The notes under the pieces were generated by a model. It did no database searches. It was not told where the DNA came from and saw nothing but the letters and a program-made list of their open reading frames with translations. From NCBI GenBank assembly GCA_023548195.1, contig JAJHZJ010000221.1:4262358-4326357 (forward strand): 64,000 nucleotides of DNA, written 5' to 3'. Position numbers and translations under genes: made by a program. This DNA is from Bettongia penicillata ogilbyi. Its lineage: Eukaryota > Chordata > Mammalia > Diprotodontia > Potoroidae. How positions within the stretch are numbered: position 1 is the stretch's first letter; each line of letters starts with the position of its first letter. Below, piece after piece: positions 1-11,405 of the stretch.

Positions 1-210
1 CAAAGACCATGAAAACACAGGTGGAGGAGACAAGTAGACTAGCATATTACCAGCGATGACAAGCAATATGATAGACATCATTAAGGATGTGTGTAGCTGG
101 AAAGGAGATGGTCCATTCATGTAGTAAGCACTTGGGATAACAAAGAAACAGCAATTGTCTAACCCAGTAACCACAAAATGCTTTAAAAAAAAAAAAAAAA
201 GCAACTCTAA

Positions 211-404
211 CAGGGGCTCTTAACATGTGGTCCATGAACTTGGATGAGGGATAAAAAGTTATATTTTTAGTTTCACTAACATCTAACTAAAATTTAGCAT
301 GTCTTTCAATTACGAATATAGACAACAAAACATTCTTCTATGAAAAGGTCCATAGTTTCACCAGATTACCAAAGGAGACCATGAAACAAAGAAGTTAAAG
401 ACCC
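211..404. mobile_element. hAT-type nonautonomous DNA transposon (MITE)
   Basis: It begins CAGGGGCTCTTAAC and ends with the imperfect inverted copy GTTAAAGACCC. Internally GGTCCATGAACTT near the left end is echoed in inverted form by the GGTCCATAG and ACCATGAAAC parts near the right. The same family occurs at 43604-43791. No target duplication could be recognised here. Confidence 0.55.
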
Positions 405-1444
405 AGAAGGATCAATGTGACCCAGCACATTGGACAGTTCGTCTTTGAAGTGTTATACAAATGGAAGAACGTGAACAAAGTTGTCCTAGATCAGAAGGCA
501 TCTATGGGTTGTATTTCTGGCCAAAGATCACGTGAGAGAAAGTATATACCATTGTCATTACAGATATGTATTGAAGTATATTTTAAGAAGCTCCAAATGT
601 CAGTAAGTCATGAATTAAATCACTATAGAGATTTGTTTACAGAATTTCAGGGAGTTACAGTACTATCTTATTTTGACCACCTTATTTCTGGTATTATCAG
701 AAATATTCCCTCCAATACCCCTCCAACACATACATACATATGCATTTTTTTGTCAAGTTTGACAATCCATCAGCAAGCATTTGTTGAGTATTTATAATAG
801 TCTTAAAGCAAGAAAGTATAGAGAAATGGTTCCTACTTCCCCCAAAGGTCTTACTTTCTGTTTGGAGGCCAGCACAGCTTCTTGATGCTAACAAATCATA
901 AGAACTGTATTAAGTAATTGTATCATTAAGCTGGAGAAATAATGAACAACACCAGAACATTCTTTAACCTGCTGGTTAATGTCAGATATCACATAGGTGC
1001 CAGACATTTTCCAAAAAACAATTTCATTACAGACTCCTCCTAATGCTAAGAAAAAGTGGGTTTGGGTTTATTTTAGCTTTGTACAACAGCTTCTTCCCCT
1101 ACCCAAGGATACTGTGGTAATTTGTAGAAATGCCACTGAGAGGAAATGTCTTGAAACAAATAATAATTATAGTAATGGGGGAAGTACAAAAAATTTATGT
1201 GCTGATTCTTTTCCTCGTACAATGCATCTCTAATTTTTATTGGAGATTATCGGGACAACGAGACTCATTAGAAATTTCCGCAGTTGCAAAATGTTTGGTG
1301 ATATGTCTTTTCCAGAAAGCAGTCTGGACTGCTGACTAGGGAGCTGGCCTCAGAGTCAGGAATTCAGGTCCTGCCTCTGACACAAATCTGGGACCTAATG
1401 CAGGTGAATTAATTTTCAGTGCCCCAGCCAAACTCCTTAATGTT

Positions 1445-2180
1445 ATAAATAGAAGAGCAGCTGTATATAGAAGAAAGGTGGCATGAACAAAGGATTGGAG
1501 ACAGGAGATAACAAACTATGATGAAGGATGGAGAGTAGTCCAATTTGATTGGAGCACAGAGTAAGGGAAAGGAAGCAGGAACATGAGGCAAGATTGATAT
1601 ATCAGTAAAAATTTGTGGATGGCTAAAAGCTGGTCAGGTATTTGTACTTTATTAAGAGGAAGGGAGAGCACTAGGGAGCTGTTGGAGGGTTTGAAGCAAG
1701 GCAGTTACATAATCAGAAGAAAACTAATCTGCCAGCAATATCAGAGATGTATTGGGGTGGCGAGAAACTGAAGGTGGGGTGATTGCTTAAGAGGCTATTG
1801 CAATTGTGTGGGTGAAAGGTAATGGGAATGTGAACTAAAGGGATGGCAAAGGGAATGGAAAAGGCAGACATGAGAGACATTTCAAGAACTGGATCAATAG
1901 AAATTGCAATTGAATAGATGTGGAGAAGGGGATAAGTGAAAAGGGGTCAAAGATGACTGTAGATTGTAAGTATGGAGTAGCAAGGTTTCTTCTGTTTGCT
2001 TTTGTGTTTGGGTTTGGTTTTGATATGGTTTTTAAGCAGCAAGTTTTGGAAGGAAATGTTGAATCTGGTTTCAGCCACGTTAAGTTTGAGGTGGAGATAG
2101 CAGATAGACAGCTGGAAGTAGAAGGCTGGAGATTAGTTGAAGGACTGGGATTGGAGATTTAGATTTGGATTCATGTACAT
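1445..2180 (-). mobile_element. L2 LINE fragment
   Basis: In this orientation the sequence carries decayed phrases of the antisense L2 consensus, such as AAGCAAGGCAGTTACATAATCAGA, GAGGCTATTGCAATTG and the TTGAATCTGG, GTTAAGTTTGAGGTGGAGAT block. The order agrees with other antisense L2 copies in the window. It is old and heavily diverged. Confidence 0.65.
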
Positions 2181-2240
2181 GGGGGTGGGGGTGAGGAGAC
2201 AGTGGCAGTAGAGGAGATTGCTAAGGGAGACAGTGCTGTT

Positions 2241-2505
2241 CTTGTTTATACGTCATTCTGGAAGAAGACCAATGACATCACAAGGGTGATGTCTTGACAT
2301 GCTTGAGAATTGTATTTAAATAAGGTAGAGCTTTGAATAGTCATCAGCCTCATTTGTGCCTCCAGAGTCCAGTGGTGAGACAAAAGTCAAGACAACTGGT
2401 TATGACCCCAGGATGCAATGGGTGATCTTGGCCTTTCTAAATCGTCTTTCCCAAGTCTCAGTTTGTCTGAGGCAATGCCCATTAAGTGACTAAGATCTAG
2501 GTAAA
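2241..2505 (-). mobile_element. MAR1-like SINE or RTE 3' tail
   Basis: Reading the minus strand gives the marsupial RTE-type tail: CTTGACTTTTGTCTCACCAC, then TGGACTCTGGAGGCACAAATG, ending in AATGACGTATA-like sequence. The + strand shows AAGAAGACCAATGACATCA and GTGATGTCTTGACATGC. The tRNA-like head is not present in this copy. Confidence 0.6.
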
Positions 2506-2837
2506 AATTGAGGCAAAAAATGTCTCAAAAGAAAGAGAAGATAACTCAGATCTCACACTTAGACAGCGTGGATACCCACACTTTGTTTCAAACAATCAAC
2601 TGCTTAAGTACAGGATGGGAGAGGTTGAACATGACAGTTCATTTGAAAAAAGACTGAGAAGTTTTGGTTAACTTCAAAACTCATAGTGAGTAAACAGTGT
2701 GATATGGCAGCCAAAACAGTCAGTTCAAAAAGTGTGTTAAGAGAGGAAGAGTGTCCAGGACTAAGGTGTTGACAGTCTTTTGGTACTCTGCTTTTTCAGA
2801 AAAAACATTTCTGAAGTAAGTCTTGTATTTAGTTTAG

Positions 2838-3605
2838 AGGCAGCTAGATGGGGCAGTGGATAAAGTGCTAGGCGTAGAGTCTCAACCCAGTTGAGACTAC
2901 AGTTTAAATTTAGCCTTGCTTTACAAATATTATCTCATCCTCACAGCAACCCTGGGAGGTAGGTACCATTTGTGTATGTGTGTTTGTGTGTGTGTACAAT
3001 CATGTAAAACATATTGCCATATTAGTCATGTTCTACATTAGTCATGTGAAAAAGAAACAAATCAAAAAAAAAACCATGACAAAAATAGAGTGAAAAATAG
3101 TATGCTTCAATATCCATTCAAATGCCATCGGTTCTTTCTCTGGAGGTGGGTACCATTTTCATTGGGAGTCCTTTGGAATTGTCTTGGATCATTGTCTTGG
3201 TCAGAGAAGCTAAGTTATTCAGAACTTATCATTGTACAATATTGCTGTTACTGTGTATAATGTTCTACTGGTTCTGCTCACTACACTTTGCATCAGTTCA
3301 TATCAGTCTGCTTGTCACTTCTTATAGCACAATAATATTCTATCACCTTCCTATACCACAATTTGTTCATTCATTCCCCAGTTGATGGGCAACTAATTTC
3401 CAATTTTTTGCTACCACAAAAAGAATTGCTACAAATACTTTGGGGTAGGTGCCATTATTACACTTATTTGAAGCATGAGAAAACTGAGGCTGAGTGCTAA
3501 ATTGTTTTGAGCAGGATCATACTGGTACTCTCAGATAGCATTTGAACTCAGGGCTTCTTGACTCCAGGCCTAGCATTCTATCTACTAATCACCTAGGGGG
3601 ATGTG
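2838..3605 (-). mobile_element. SINE plus antisense MIR split by an antisense L1 3' fragment
   Basis: A SINE head on the + strand (2838-2925) is followed by antisense MIR (about 2926-2970, resuming 3442-3605). Between them lies an antisense L1 3' region (about 2971-3441) with GGTTCTTTCTCTGGA and CCCCAGTTGATGGGCAAC. The phrase GTAGGTACCATT at the left break is repeated as GTAGGTGCCATT at the right break, as expected for a target duplication. Confidence 0.6.
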
Positions 3606-3639
3606 GAAAGGCCTGGAGAAGCCCAGTCTTTTTAGAGAT

Positions 3640-3790
3640 CATGGAATTTCAGAGCAGAAAATTAACCTTACAAGCTATATATCAATAGAAAGCCCCTTGA
3701 CAACATGGCCCCAGGATCATACAGTCTTTACTTGAGAGGAGATTCCTGTTCATATATTGTTGAATCCAAGACAGCTTCTGGAATTCCTTC
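3640..3790 (-). mobile_element. L3/CR1-type LINE fragment
   Basis: GATCATGGAATTTCAGAGC, followed by a block ending AGGAGATTCCTGTTCA, follows the antisense L3/CR1 3' consensus. The copy is short and diverged. Confidence 0.35.
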
Positions 3791-4125
3791 AAAATCAAGT
3801 TCTGAGATTTTTTTAAATGTGTGAGGTATAGAAACAAGAGGATGTTTGTTTCAAAGAAGCTTCAAAATAGAAGTTTCAAATACTTTTAAATATTACATGT
3901 AGCAAAGTTTTATTTGGATAGCATACATGATCGTTATTAAACATTTATGGGACACCTAATAAAGTGCTATGCCTTAAAGAGATCCTCTAAGATGATTTCT
4001 GAAATGAGAGTAATGTGAATATTCATAAAAATTACATTATCCTCATGAAAGTGACACAGTTTAAGTTCACCGTTCACCCAGGATTTTTGTGAGAAGTGTT
4101 TCCTACAACTCCAAGCACATTGGCA

Positions 4126-4220
4126 TTAGTAATAGTAATAGTAGTAGTAGTAGTAGTGGTGGTGGTGGTGGTGGTGGAAGTAGTAATAGTAGAAGTAGTA
4201 GGAGTAGGAGTAGGAGTAGC

Positions 4221-4274
<54 letters not shown>
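4126..4274. repeat. (TAG)n trinucleotide microsatellite
   Basis: About 149 bases of TAG units with TGG and AGG interruptions in the middle. The long serine and valine runs of the overlapping open frames are translations of this repeat. Confidence 0.97.
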
Positions 4275-4275
<1 letters not shown>

Positions 4276-5159
4276 AATTTAGAGAGAGTCTTCTGCTTTT
4301 ATTTTTTGTAAGACCTTTAAGTCTGATGTTAGTCTAAGTTCTCCTCTCTTATAGACTACTAGGATTTGGAGTTTCTGCTCATCCCCAGAGGCATGGAAAT
4401 ATGGCATAGTTGGGAATTGGAGATGGATGGAAAGGGTGGAACTGAAAAAGGTCTCAGAAGAGGTGAGGCTAGAACACTCTGAGAAGAGAGTATACAGGGC
4501 CCCTTTCCCCAGACGCCTGGGGAGGGGACACACAGAAAACTCCAAATTCCAGAAGTCCATAGAGGTCCAAGCCATTCTTCCTCCCTCTAGAGGAGGTTTG
4601 CACTATCAGTTAGGGCAGGTAAGAATGCTGCTAGTGAGAATCTTTGGTAGAAAGATCAGTTGAACCAGTTGAGACCAGGAGCTATAGCCTATTATTCCCA
4701 ACTCTCCTACTTCCTTATCTTGCCATAGGCATGCCGTTTAACCACTCTGAGCCTCGGTTTCCTCTTAAATAACTTGAGGGAGTTGGACTAGATGAACTCT
4801 ATTAACATTCTTCACACCACTGAGCCTTTTAGAAGAATGTCCCTAAAATACCACTTCAGGGCTGGAAGGAAATTGGACATTACAGTTCTTGAAATTCCAA
4901 GCAGCTGAGCCAAACGCTCTCTGCCAACACAGGGCAGTTAAGCTGAGTGCTCGTGGGCTATTTCTAGCAATTTATTCAAACACATTTTCACAGTCCTAAC
5001 TTAGGGCAAGAAGAAGTCCTCCTAGTGGGGTTCCTAGTGACGGAGGGCATTGGCTGGGAGTTCTGGAGGTCTCCCCCCTCTCTTCTCGTCGGCCTTTCCA
5101 TGGATCCACGTTTCTATTTGAATTCTGAAGAGCGAAGTCTCAAGTTGTTTCAGTTTCCC

Positions 5160-6085
5160 AGTCGTGGTGAGGAGGCACCTGGTACTGGGACAGCCGGAGG
5201 AGGTGCAGGACGTCCTTATTCCTGGTCTTTTTTGGTCACCCTCAGCCCTCAGAGTTATGGGGAAGGGGCCGAAGCAAGCAGAGGTGAAATGGGAGGACCT
5301 AAGGCGTGGGACCCCCAGGGCGGGAGGCGGCTGCTGGCCAAAGCTGTGACAGCAGCTCCTAAGGGTTTAATTTTTTTCTCTGCCCCCGCCCCCCAGCGCG
5401 CACACCACCCACTTTCTCCTCCCTTTCTCTCCTTGCCAACCCCTCTCTTCCCACCATCCCTCGTCCCAAAGGAAAGCCCGAGAGGTTAAGTGAGCCTTCT
5501 CCTGCGTCAGGGCCATATTCCCAGCTGTTCCCTGGAAGAGTCGAAGTGGCCGGATTCCTTTGGATCTCCAGGAGTACCCAGTGTCCGGAGGGAGACGGGA
5601 AATTGCAAAAGTCGTCCCTCCTGCGTCCTCTTCCGACTCCCCCCCTCCCCTCCCACCCCCTCACCTCCCCGACTTTTCCAGTAATCCAGCCCCCGCCCCG
5701 GCGCTAAGCCTGCGGCTGATTCATAGCCCAGCCCGGGAGCGGCGGGGGCCAGGGCAGCCCGCCAGAGCGAACCTCCAGCCGCGCGGTCCGGGCGCCCTCC
5801 ACAGCCCGCTCCGCCGGCTTCCTCCGGGGCGCGCCGAGCGAGTCCCCTGCCCCGATCCCGCGGCGCCTTGGCATCCCGGCCCCTGCCAGCAGCCGAGCTC
5901 CAGCACCGAGGCGTAAGTTGTACCACGGGCATTGCTTCCTGGTCCTGGGAAAGCAAGGCTTCCTCCTCCTCTTTCACCTTCTCCTTCACTGAATCTCAGT
6001 CGGGCATCCCCGCCTCCCCTGGCAGCGAGTCTGCTTGCCCTCCCCCGGTTGGGGCCCGCGGCGTGCCCACCATCGGGGACAATAC
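5160..6085 (+). promoter_or_regulatory. OSMR: CpG island, likely OSMR promoter
   Basis: This is the only strongly GC- and CpG-rich stretch in the window, densest at about 5680-5900. Sp1-type GC boxes are visible near 5318-5327 and 5691-5700. No convincing TATA box precedes the dense part. It lies 17 kb upstream of the start-codon exon on the same strand and ends in a consensus splice donor at 5913, as expected for a promoter with a noncoding first exon. An AP-1-like TGATTCA lies at 5717-5723 and a STAT-like TTC-N4-GAA at 5528-5537. Both are short enough to occur by chance. The transcription start is not fixed by the sequence. Confidence 0.75.
5725..5912 (+). other. OSMR: Putative noncoding exon 1 (5' UTR) of OSMR
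   Basis: Within the CpG island, GAGGC is followed by GTAAGT at 5913-5918, a perfect donor. Exon 2 begins only 15 bases before the start codon, so an upstream noncoding exon is required. Human OSMR also has a noncoding first exon followed by a long intron. The 3' end at 5912 is supported by the donor. The 5' end given here is a guess, because no transcription start can be seen. Confidence 0.6.
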
Positions 6086-6429
6086 ACTTAGTTAGCACTT
6101 CGAGTCTGACCGTTAGTGACTGAAGAGTACAGACCCGGGCCACCCCTCCAGGTGCTTCTGGTTCTGGTGTCATTTCTCTCTTTCAAAGCTGAGTCTCAGG
6201 TTCGAAGCTGCTTTAACAGCGGGTTTCCCCAGAGATTTGAAGGACCTCGGTCAGGTCCGTACTTGAGTAAGAGTCCCTTCTAAACGTACCTGACCAGAGG
6301 CCATCTAACCCTTGGAGTCTGGTTGTGCTGAAACTGAAGGAGAGTTCTAGGAAGAATTCTACCTTAAGCTTTCACTTTGGAACCTTGTCCGATCTCCTTA
6401 TTCCCAGTTCGACGTGATTGCCGCAGGAT

Positions 6430-6725
6430 TTAGAACCGGGAGAGACCTGAGAGTTAACCTAGATCCAACCCTCTCATTTTACAGACTGGGAAGCCGAGGT
6501 TCACAGCCGTTCAGTGGTTGGCCTAGGGGTGACAAAGTTAGTAGAGTTGGGACTTGATTCCAAATCCAATGATCTTTCCACTGGATCTTTCTGCTTAGTT
6601 CTTCCCCTTGTGAGACTTTCTGGAAGGGAAGGGGTCAAAATGATTTTTATGTTGTTTTTGAGTCGTTTCTGTCTTGTCCGACTCTTTGTGACCCCATTCG
6701 GGGTGTTCTTGGCAAAGATGCAACT
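6430..6725 (-). mobile_element. Antisense MIR-type SINE and SINE tail
   Basis: CTCATTTTACAGACTGGGAAGC and the phrases after it follow antisense MIR. At 6640-6725 the + strand shows GTCTTGTCCGACTCTTTGTGA, the inverted tail of a tRNA-derived marsupial SINE also seen at 20510-20715. Confidence 0.55.
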
Positions 6726-7574
6726 CGATAAAACTTGGACTATCAGAAAATACACCCCCAACTTCAGTCTAAGCATTTGCCATCCCTCCTTCCCCCTACC
6801 GTCTCAGAAAGACCAGAATGGAATCCTAGAAGAGAAGAGGGGATTTCATATATAAAAACCCCTCATTTCCAGATGAGGAAACTACCAATTAAAATGCTAT
6901 TGTATTGCCTACAGTATGATACATGTAGGTTTCTACTTTTTACATGCTGGATGATTCAATGTTTTTCTGGAGAGAGATCTTTACTATGTGTGTTCTCAGG
7001 AGAACCCTCCACCTTGCTTGGGCATGGTACAGAGGCTGTCCATGCTAATTATATTTCTCTCTAAAGCATTAAAGGGGAATTATGAGTGCCAAAATTTCTT
7101 ATATATAGCAATATTTTGGTATGAAAATAGGCTACATTTTCTCACTTTCCTCCCCAGATTTCACCAACCCTACTTCCCCCTCTTATGGTGGATTCCGAAT
7201 TCCTAGACCCTGGAACAGCCTTTAGTTCATTCATTACATTTCTGACCCTGAAAGTAACATGTAACTACATTGGTTTGGGAAATGATGACCTAGGTAGGTC
7301 TTAGCCTAGGTAGTCTTTTTTATCTCCCTAATTTTGAATGGCTCCGCCCATAAAATCACCTACTCTTTTTCTCTCTTGGGCAAACTGTGAATATAAAGCT
7401 TCTGGGCCCAGCCTTCAAAGCTGTTTTTCTCTGAAGGAAACTGTTTTGTTTTGTTTTTAGGAAAAATAGAGCATAGTAAGACTAACTGAAAAATACTTTT
7501 ATTTGGCAAGTTGGGTTGTTGGTTTGGTCTACTTCTAACCAACCACTTTGTTCTTTTTCCTAGAGATCACCAAA

Positions 7575-8335
7575 TTCAATTCAAATTAATTTACTTGAAC
7601 AAGCATTATTAAGTGTCTACCATGTGTCCTGGGGTGTTCTAGTAGAAGTCAGTCAGCTAAAGTTAACTATAGTTGACTAAAGAAATCACCTAAATAAGCA
7701 TTTAGCTTACTTTGTGTCAATAAGGAAAAGCTAAAGACCATCTTTGCCCTCAAGGAACTCACAATCTAAAGGGAGAGACAATATGCAAACAAATATATAC
7801 TTGCAAGCTACATACGTGATAAATAGGAAATAATTAATGGAAGGAAGGTGCTAGAATTAAGAGAGATTGGGAAAGACTTCCTGTTAAAAAGTGGGTTTTT
7901 AATTGGGGCTTGAAGGAAGCCAAGAGGAAGAGATGAGGAGGGAGAGCATTGCAGGCTTGGGAGACCCACGGAGAAAATACCTAGAGCTGAGAAATGAAGT
8001 GCCCAGTTTGTGGAATTGCTAGAATGCCAGTGTCTCTAGATCAAGAGTAAGATGTAAAACATAGAAAAAGTATCTGGGGCTATCTTTGAAGGGCTTTGAA
8101 TGCCAAACAAGATTTTTATTTGATCCTGGAGGTCTTAGGGAGCCACTGGAGTGTATGTGGGAGAGGGGAATACTGATCAGATCTATGCTTTAGGAATATC
8201 ACTTTGGTGACTGAGTGCAGGATGAATTGGAGTGAGAGATTTACAGTAACCAGAGGGCTATTGCAATAGTCTAGGTTTGAGGAGATGAAGGTAGGGGACA
8301 GGGAAAGAGTAGAGAAGGAAACAATCCCAGCCCAT
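7575..8335 (-). mobile_element. L2 LINE fragment, long
   Basis: From TTGAACAAGCATTATTAAGTG to TATTGCAATAGTCTAGG the + strand follows the antisense L2 3' consensus in order. The phrases include CTCAAGGAACTCACAATCTA, GACTTCCTGTTAAAAAGTGG, GGGCTTTGAATGCCAAAC and TTTGATCCTGGAGG. This part of L2 contains 3' end and reverse transcriptase remnants, all decayed. Confidence 0.75.
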
Positions 8336-8635
8336 CATGAGCCTGTGTTACCCTTGGGTGAAACAGCATAAATACAAATATATACATAAATACAAAATAT
8401 ATACAAAGTAATTTAGATGAAGGGGCAGCGTGTGAACCTAACCTCCAGGGATCAGAAAGTTAAGCTATGTCAAACTATGTAAGGAGGTGGGAAGGATCTA
8501 TTCCACAAGCAGAGGCAGATAGAAGTAGCAGGGAGGCTAGTGATCTTGTGTGATACAGTAGAATTAATCACTAGCTCTCAAACCAGAGGGCCTGGATTCA
8601 ACTCCTGCTTCTTTTGCTTGACCCTAGTCTAGAAG

Positions 8636-8802
8636 CAGGGGTAGGGAACCTGTGACTCTTTAGGTCCTCAAGTACAGCCCTTTGACTGAATCTACACAGA
8701 ACAAATCTCCTTAGTAAAAGGATTTGTTCTGTAAAACTTGGGCTGCACCCAAGGACCTAGAAAACCACTTGTGGTCTTGAGGGCACAAGTTCCCCACACT
8801 TG
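8636..8802. mobile_element. Palindromic hAT-type MITE
   Basis: It starts CAGGGGTAGGGAACCTGTG and ends with the inverted counterpart CACAAGTTCCCCACACTTG. The centre (8696-8732) is an almost perfect hairpin, ACAGAACAAATC facing GGATTTGTTCTGT. A half copy lies at 36172-36300. No matching 8-bp duplication was found at the ends. Confidence 0.6.
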
Positions 8803-9284
8803 GAATTGTTTCAGTGAGCCCTTCCAGTGGTTCACCAGTGTTCTCTGTTATATAATTAAAAAAATAGTTTATTTATCAGCAATATGCTGATAAATGTTTA
8901 GCAACTGATTCTCAAGTGGGGAAATGTCTACATAATGTACTTTTAAGTTTAATCTGCAGCATTAACATTTTCCCCATTACTTTTTAAAGTTGTGATAATG
9001 ATACTAATAATACTCAATAAATCACAGCCTGTTATATAAGGCTTGCTGAATTCTGAGGTATAAATGCTCAAACTGAATATTTGACAATTGACTCTCACAA
9101 GCCAGTAGGAACTAATTCTATCATTCCCTTGCTATAGGATCTTATGTATTTCATATTATACTTTTTACTTTCATTTGGCCCTTACAACAACCCAATTATT
9201 CTCATTTCATCTTTATTTGTTCATTTGTCATTTCATTTATTTGCTTAAAATTCATTTATTGATAAAATTTATTTATTTATTTCT

Positions 9285-9410
9285 CATTATCCTCATTTTA
9301 CAGTTGAGGAAACTGACATTAAAAGATCTAACCTAAAGTCTCAGCTACTTCATAGTGGAACTAGAGCTCAGGATTCCTTAATCCTGTATTCTTTTCATGA
9401 CATCAGCCTG
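9285..9410 (-). mobile_element. Antisense MIR fragment
   Basis: TCCTCATTTTACAGTTGAGG, then AAACTGACATT and GTGGAACTAGAGCTCAGG follow the reversed MIR order. An ATTT-rich tract precedes it (about 9227-9284). Confidence 0.55.
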
Positions 9411-9469
9411 TTTCATCTTGACAGACTACTACTTGGTCAGTCATAGTGCTGGAGAAAGAGTTTGAGACC

Positions 9470-9780
9470 GAGGAAGCAATGTGGCTGTAGTAGAAAGAGT
9501 ACAAGATTTAGATTCAGAGGATCAGGGCTCAAGGGAAATCTAGTTGAAATTCTTGACATATTCTGGTGGAATTGCTGAATTTTCTATTAAATGTACATTT
9601 TATAAATCTAAAAATCTATCAACACTTCACAGAGTAGTGAGCTCCCCATCGATAGGCGTGTTCAAGAAGGGGCTGGATGACAACTCTAGGCAATGTAAAG
9701 AAGGGATACAATGGAGAGGATTCCTGGGTAGAAGGTAGGATTAAATGGCCTCTGAGGTCCCTTGAAACTTTAGACTTGTC
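9470..9780 (+). mobile_element. SINE remnant and L3/CR1 3' end
   Basis: A diverged SINE head lies near 9475-9545. At 9625-9780 GTGAGCTCCCCATCG, then GATTCCTGGGTAGAAGG and GAGGTCCCTTGAAACTTTA follow the sense L3/CR1 3' terminus. Confidence 0.5.
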
Positions 9781-9839
9781 ATTTTATAGTGTATGTTAGG
9801 GAGTTGGACTTAAATGACCTCTGAAAGTTCCTCCCGTCT

Positions 9840-10015
9840 TAATGAATTCTGCCATGAGTAGAGACCACTGGACTAGACATTAGGAGATCTGGATTTGAGT
9901 CTCAGCTCTATTTTTAACTAGCTATTGGATCTTGGGCAAATCACTTAACTTTTCTGTGTCTCTATAGATTCAATGATTTCTAAGGTCCCTGTCAGTTTTA
10001 TTGGAACCTATATAT
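9840..10015 (+). mobile_element. MIR-like tRNA-derived SINE
   Basis: The order is GGACTAGACATTAGGAGATC, TTGAGTCTCAGCTC, CTTGGGCAAATCACTTAAC and GATTTCTAAGGTCCC. This matches a sense MIR-type SINE of the older mammalian class. Confidence 0.6.
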
Positions 10016-10875
10016 CTCGACGTGTGACCACTGATGATAATAAAGGTCAGCTTATTCTCCTTACTTTTCCCCTGTCCCTGTACTGGGCTGAGTCTCTCCA
10101 TGTGCCCTCCTTATCTGTCAGTGCTCTGTACTTCTTTTAAAATGTCACCTGCAGTCAGTCCATTCAGGGAATTCACTTGCTTCCAGGGTTACAGTTTCAA
10201 AACTGATGCATTTCTGATGTTTCCTGCTGAGTCTACAGGGTCTCTTTCCAGCAGAATTAATCTCTGGACAAGTCAGAGACAACCAAAGGTATTTGAATTC
10301 CATCTAGGACATTTGCCAGCTGGGTGTATAGACAACCAAGGAGTCTCTCAATACCTCTGTTTTCTTATCTCTAAAATGGGGATCTAGAATGCCTACCTTA
10401 GGATGTATGTAAAACACTTTGTAAAATTTAAAGCAATATTTAAGTGTCAATTGTAATTCTTTTTCTTTGTTTCCTGTATTGTAATTCACAGTGTATCTCC
10501 AGACTTCTGTGTTTTTCTAGTGATTCTTTTTTCATAGAGAAAGGAGAAAGTGAAAAAAAGATCATAATTGTTTTGTAAAGGACCTTAGGGACACTTTAAT
10601 TTGACTATGTGAAAGAGCAGGAGATCTTCCTGTGAAAACAGGGCTGGGGCAGTCTTGGCTCCAAGAGAAGGAAGTACAGGCTCTTGCCTTCTCCCTCATT
10701 TACAGCAACTGTAAGCCTGGGCTTATCTCTTCCCAGTGGGAGGAAGCCCTTCCTAGTATTAAAATCCTTTATCATGGGGGAAATGTATGTTGAAACTGGA
10801 AACCTACTCCAAGTCATTCCATAGGAACAAGTGTCTTCCAGTGACAAGTTTCCTTGTCATTCACTAGTATTAGCT

Positions 10876-11405
10876 CAGAGGTTCCCTATTGCCCCCTTTT
10901 CAAAAAAAAATAATTACTCAGTGCCCTTCAGAAATGTTTCTCTAACCCTTTAACATTTTTTGAAATTTGCATTATTTCAAAAAATATAATATTTCAATGA
11001 TATTTCTTAAATTTAATAATTTATTGTAAACTTTTTTATTTGCAAAGAATGTAGGTTTTTTCCTGCATTGAAATTTTGATGATGCAGTATTGTGTCATGT
11101 AACCATATAGTATCATATTGTAAACAAGTTATTACATGCACATGTTCCTGCCGATGTGTGACTTTCCAACAACGCCCTGCCAGCATTTGCTTGTTAAGAT
11201 TTGCTGGCAGACTTGACCACTGATCGGTTATAAATTGCATTTTGTGCGTTTATTTGGAAAAAAAATATAATCACTAGACTTTAACTGTTATGCTACAGAT
11301 GAAACATGTCCTTATGTCCCCTTATTTTTATTCAATGCCCCCAATTACATCCCAGGCCACAACTGCACCTCCAGGGGGTGGTATCACTGACTTTGGGAAC
11401 CTGTG
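10876..11405. mobile_element. hAT-type DNA transposon with 8-bp target duplication
   Basis: The left end CAGAGGTTCCCTATTGCCCC is inverted at the right end as CTTTGGGAACCTGTG. The element is flanked by TATTAGCT (10868-10875) and TATTGGCT (11406-11413), 7 of 8 bases identical, the duplication length of hAT transposons. The 530-base interior has no long open frame, so it is a nonautonomous or deleted copy. The family was not named. Confidence 0.7.

Larger units (their letters stand above)
1..5160. other. Intergenic region upstream of OSMR, repeats only
   Basis: No coding region is supported. Open frames here lack homology or fall in repeats, such as the serine/valine runs over the trinucleotide repeat. 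The region holds a hAT-type MITE (211-404), L2, SINE, MIR and L1 remnants, and a TAG microsatellite, listed separately. Stretches 405-1300, 2505-2835 and 4275-4640 show nothing recognised. Confidence 0.6.

Noticed and set aside
4089..4337. Serine-rich and valine-rich open frames
   Set aside because: They are translations of the TAG microsatellite.
5025..6173. Several overlapping open frames in the CpG island
   Set aside because: GC-rich sequence has few stops. The frames overlap on both strands, have proline/arginine-rich low-complexity content and no homology.
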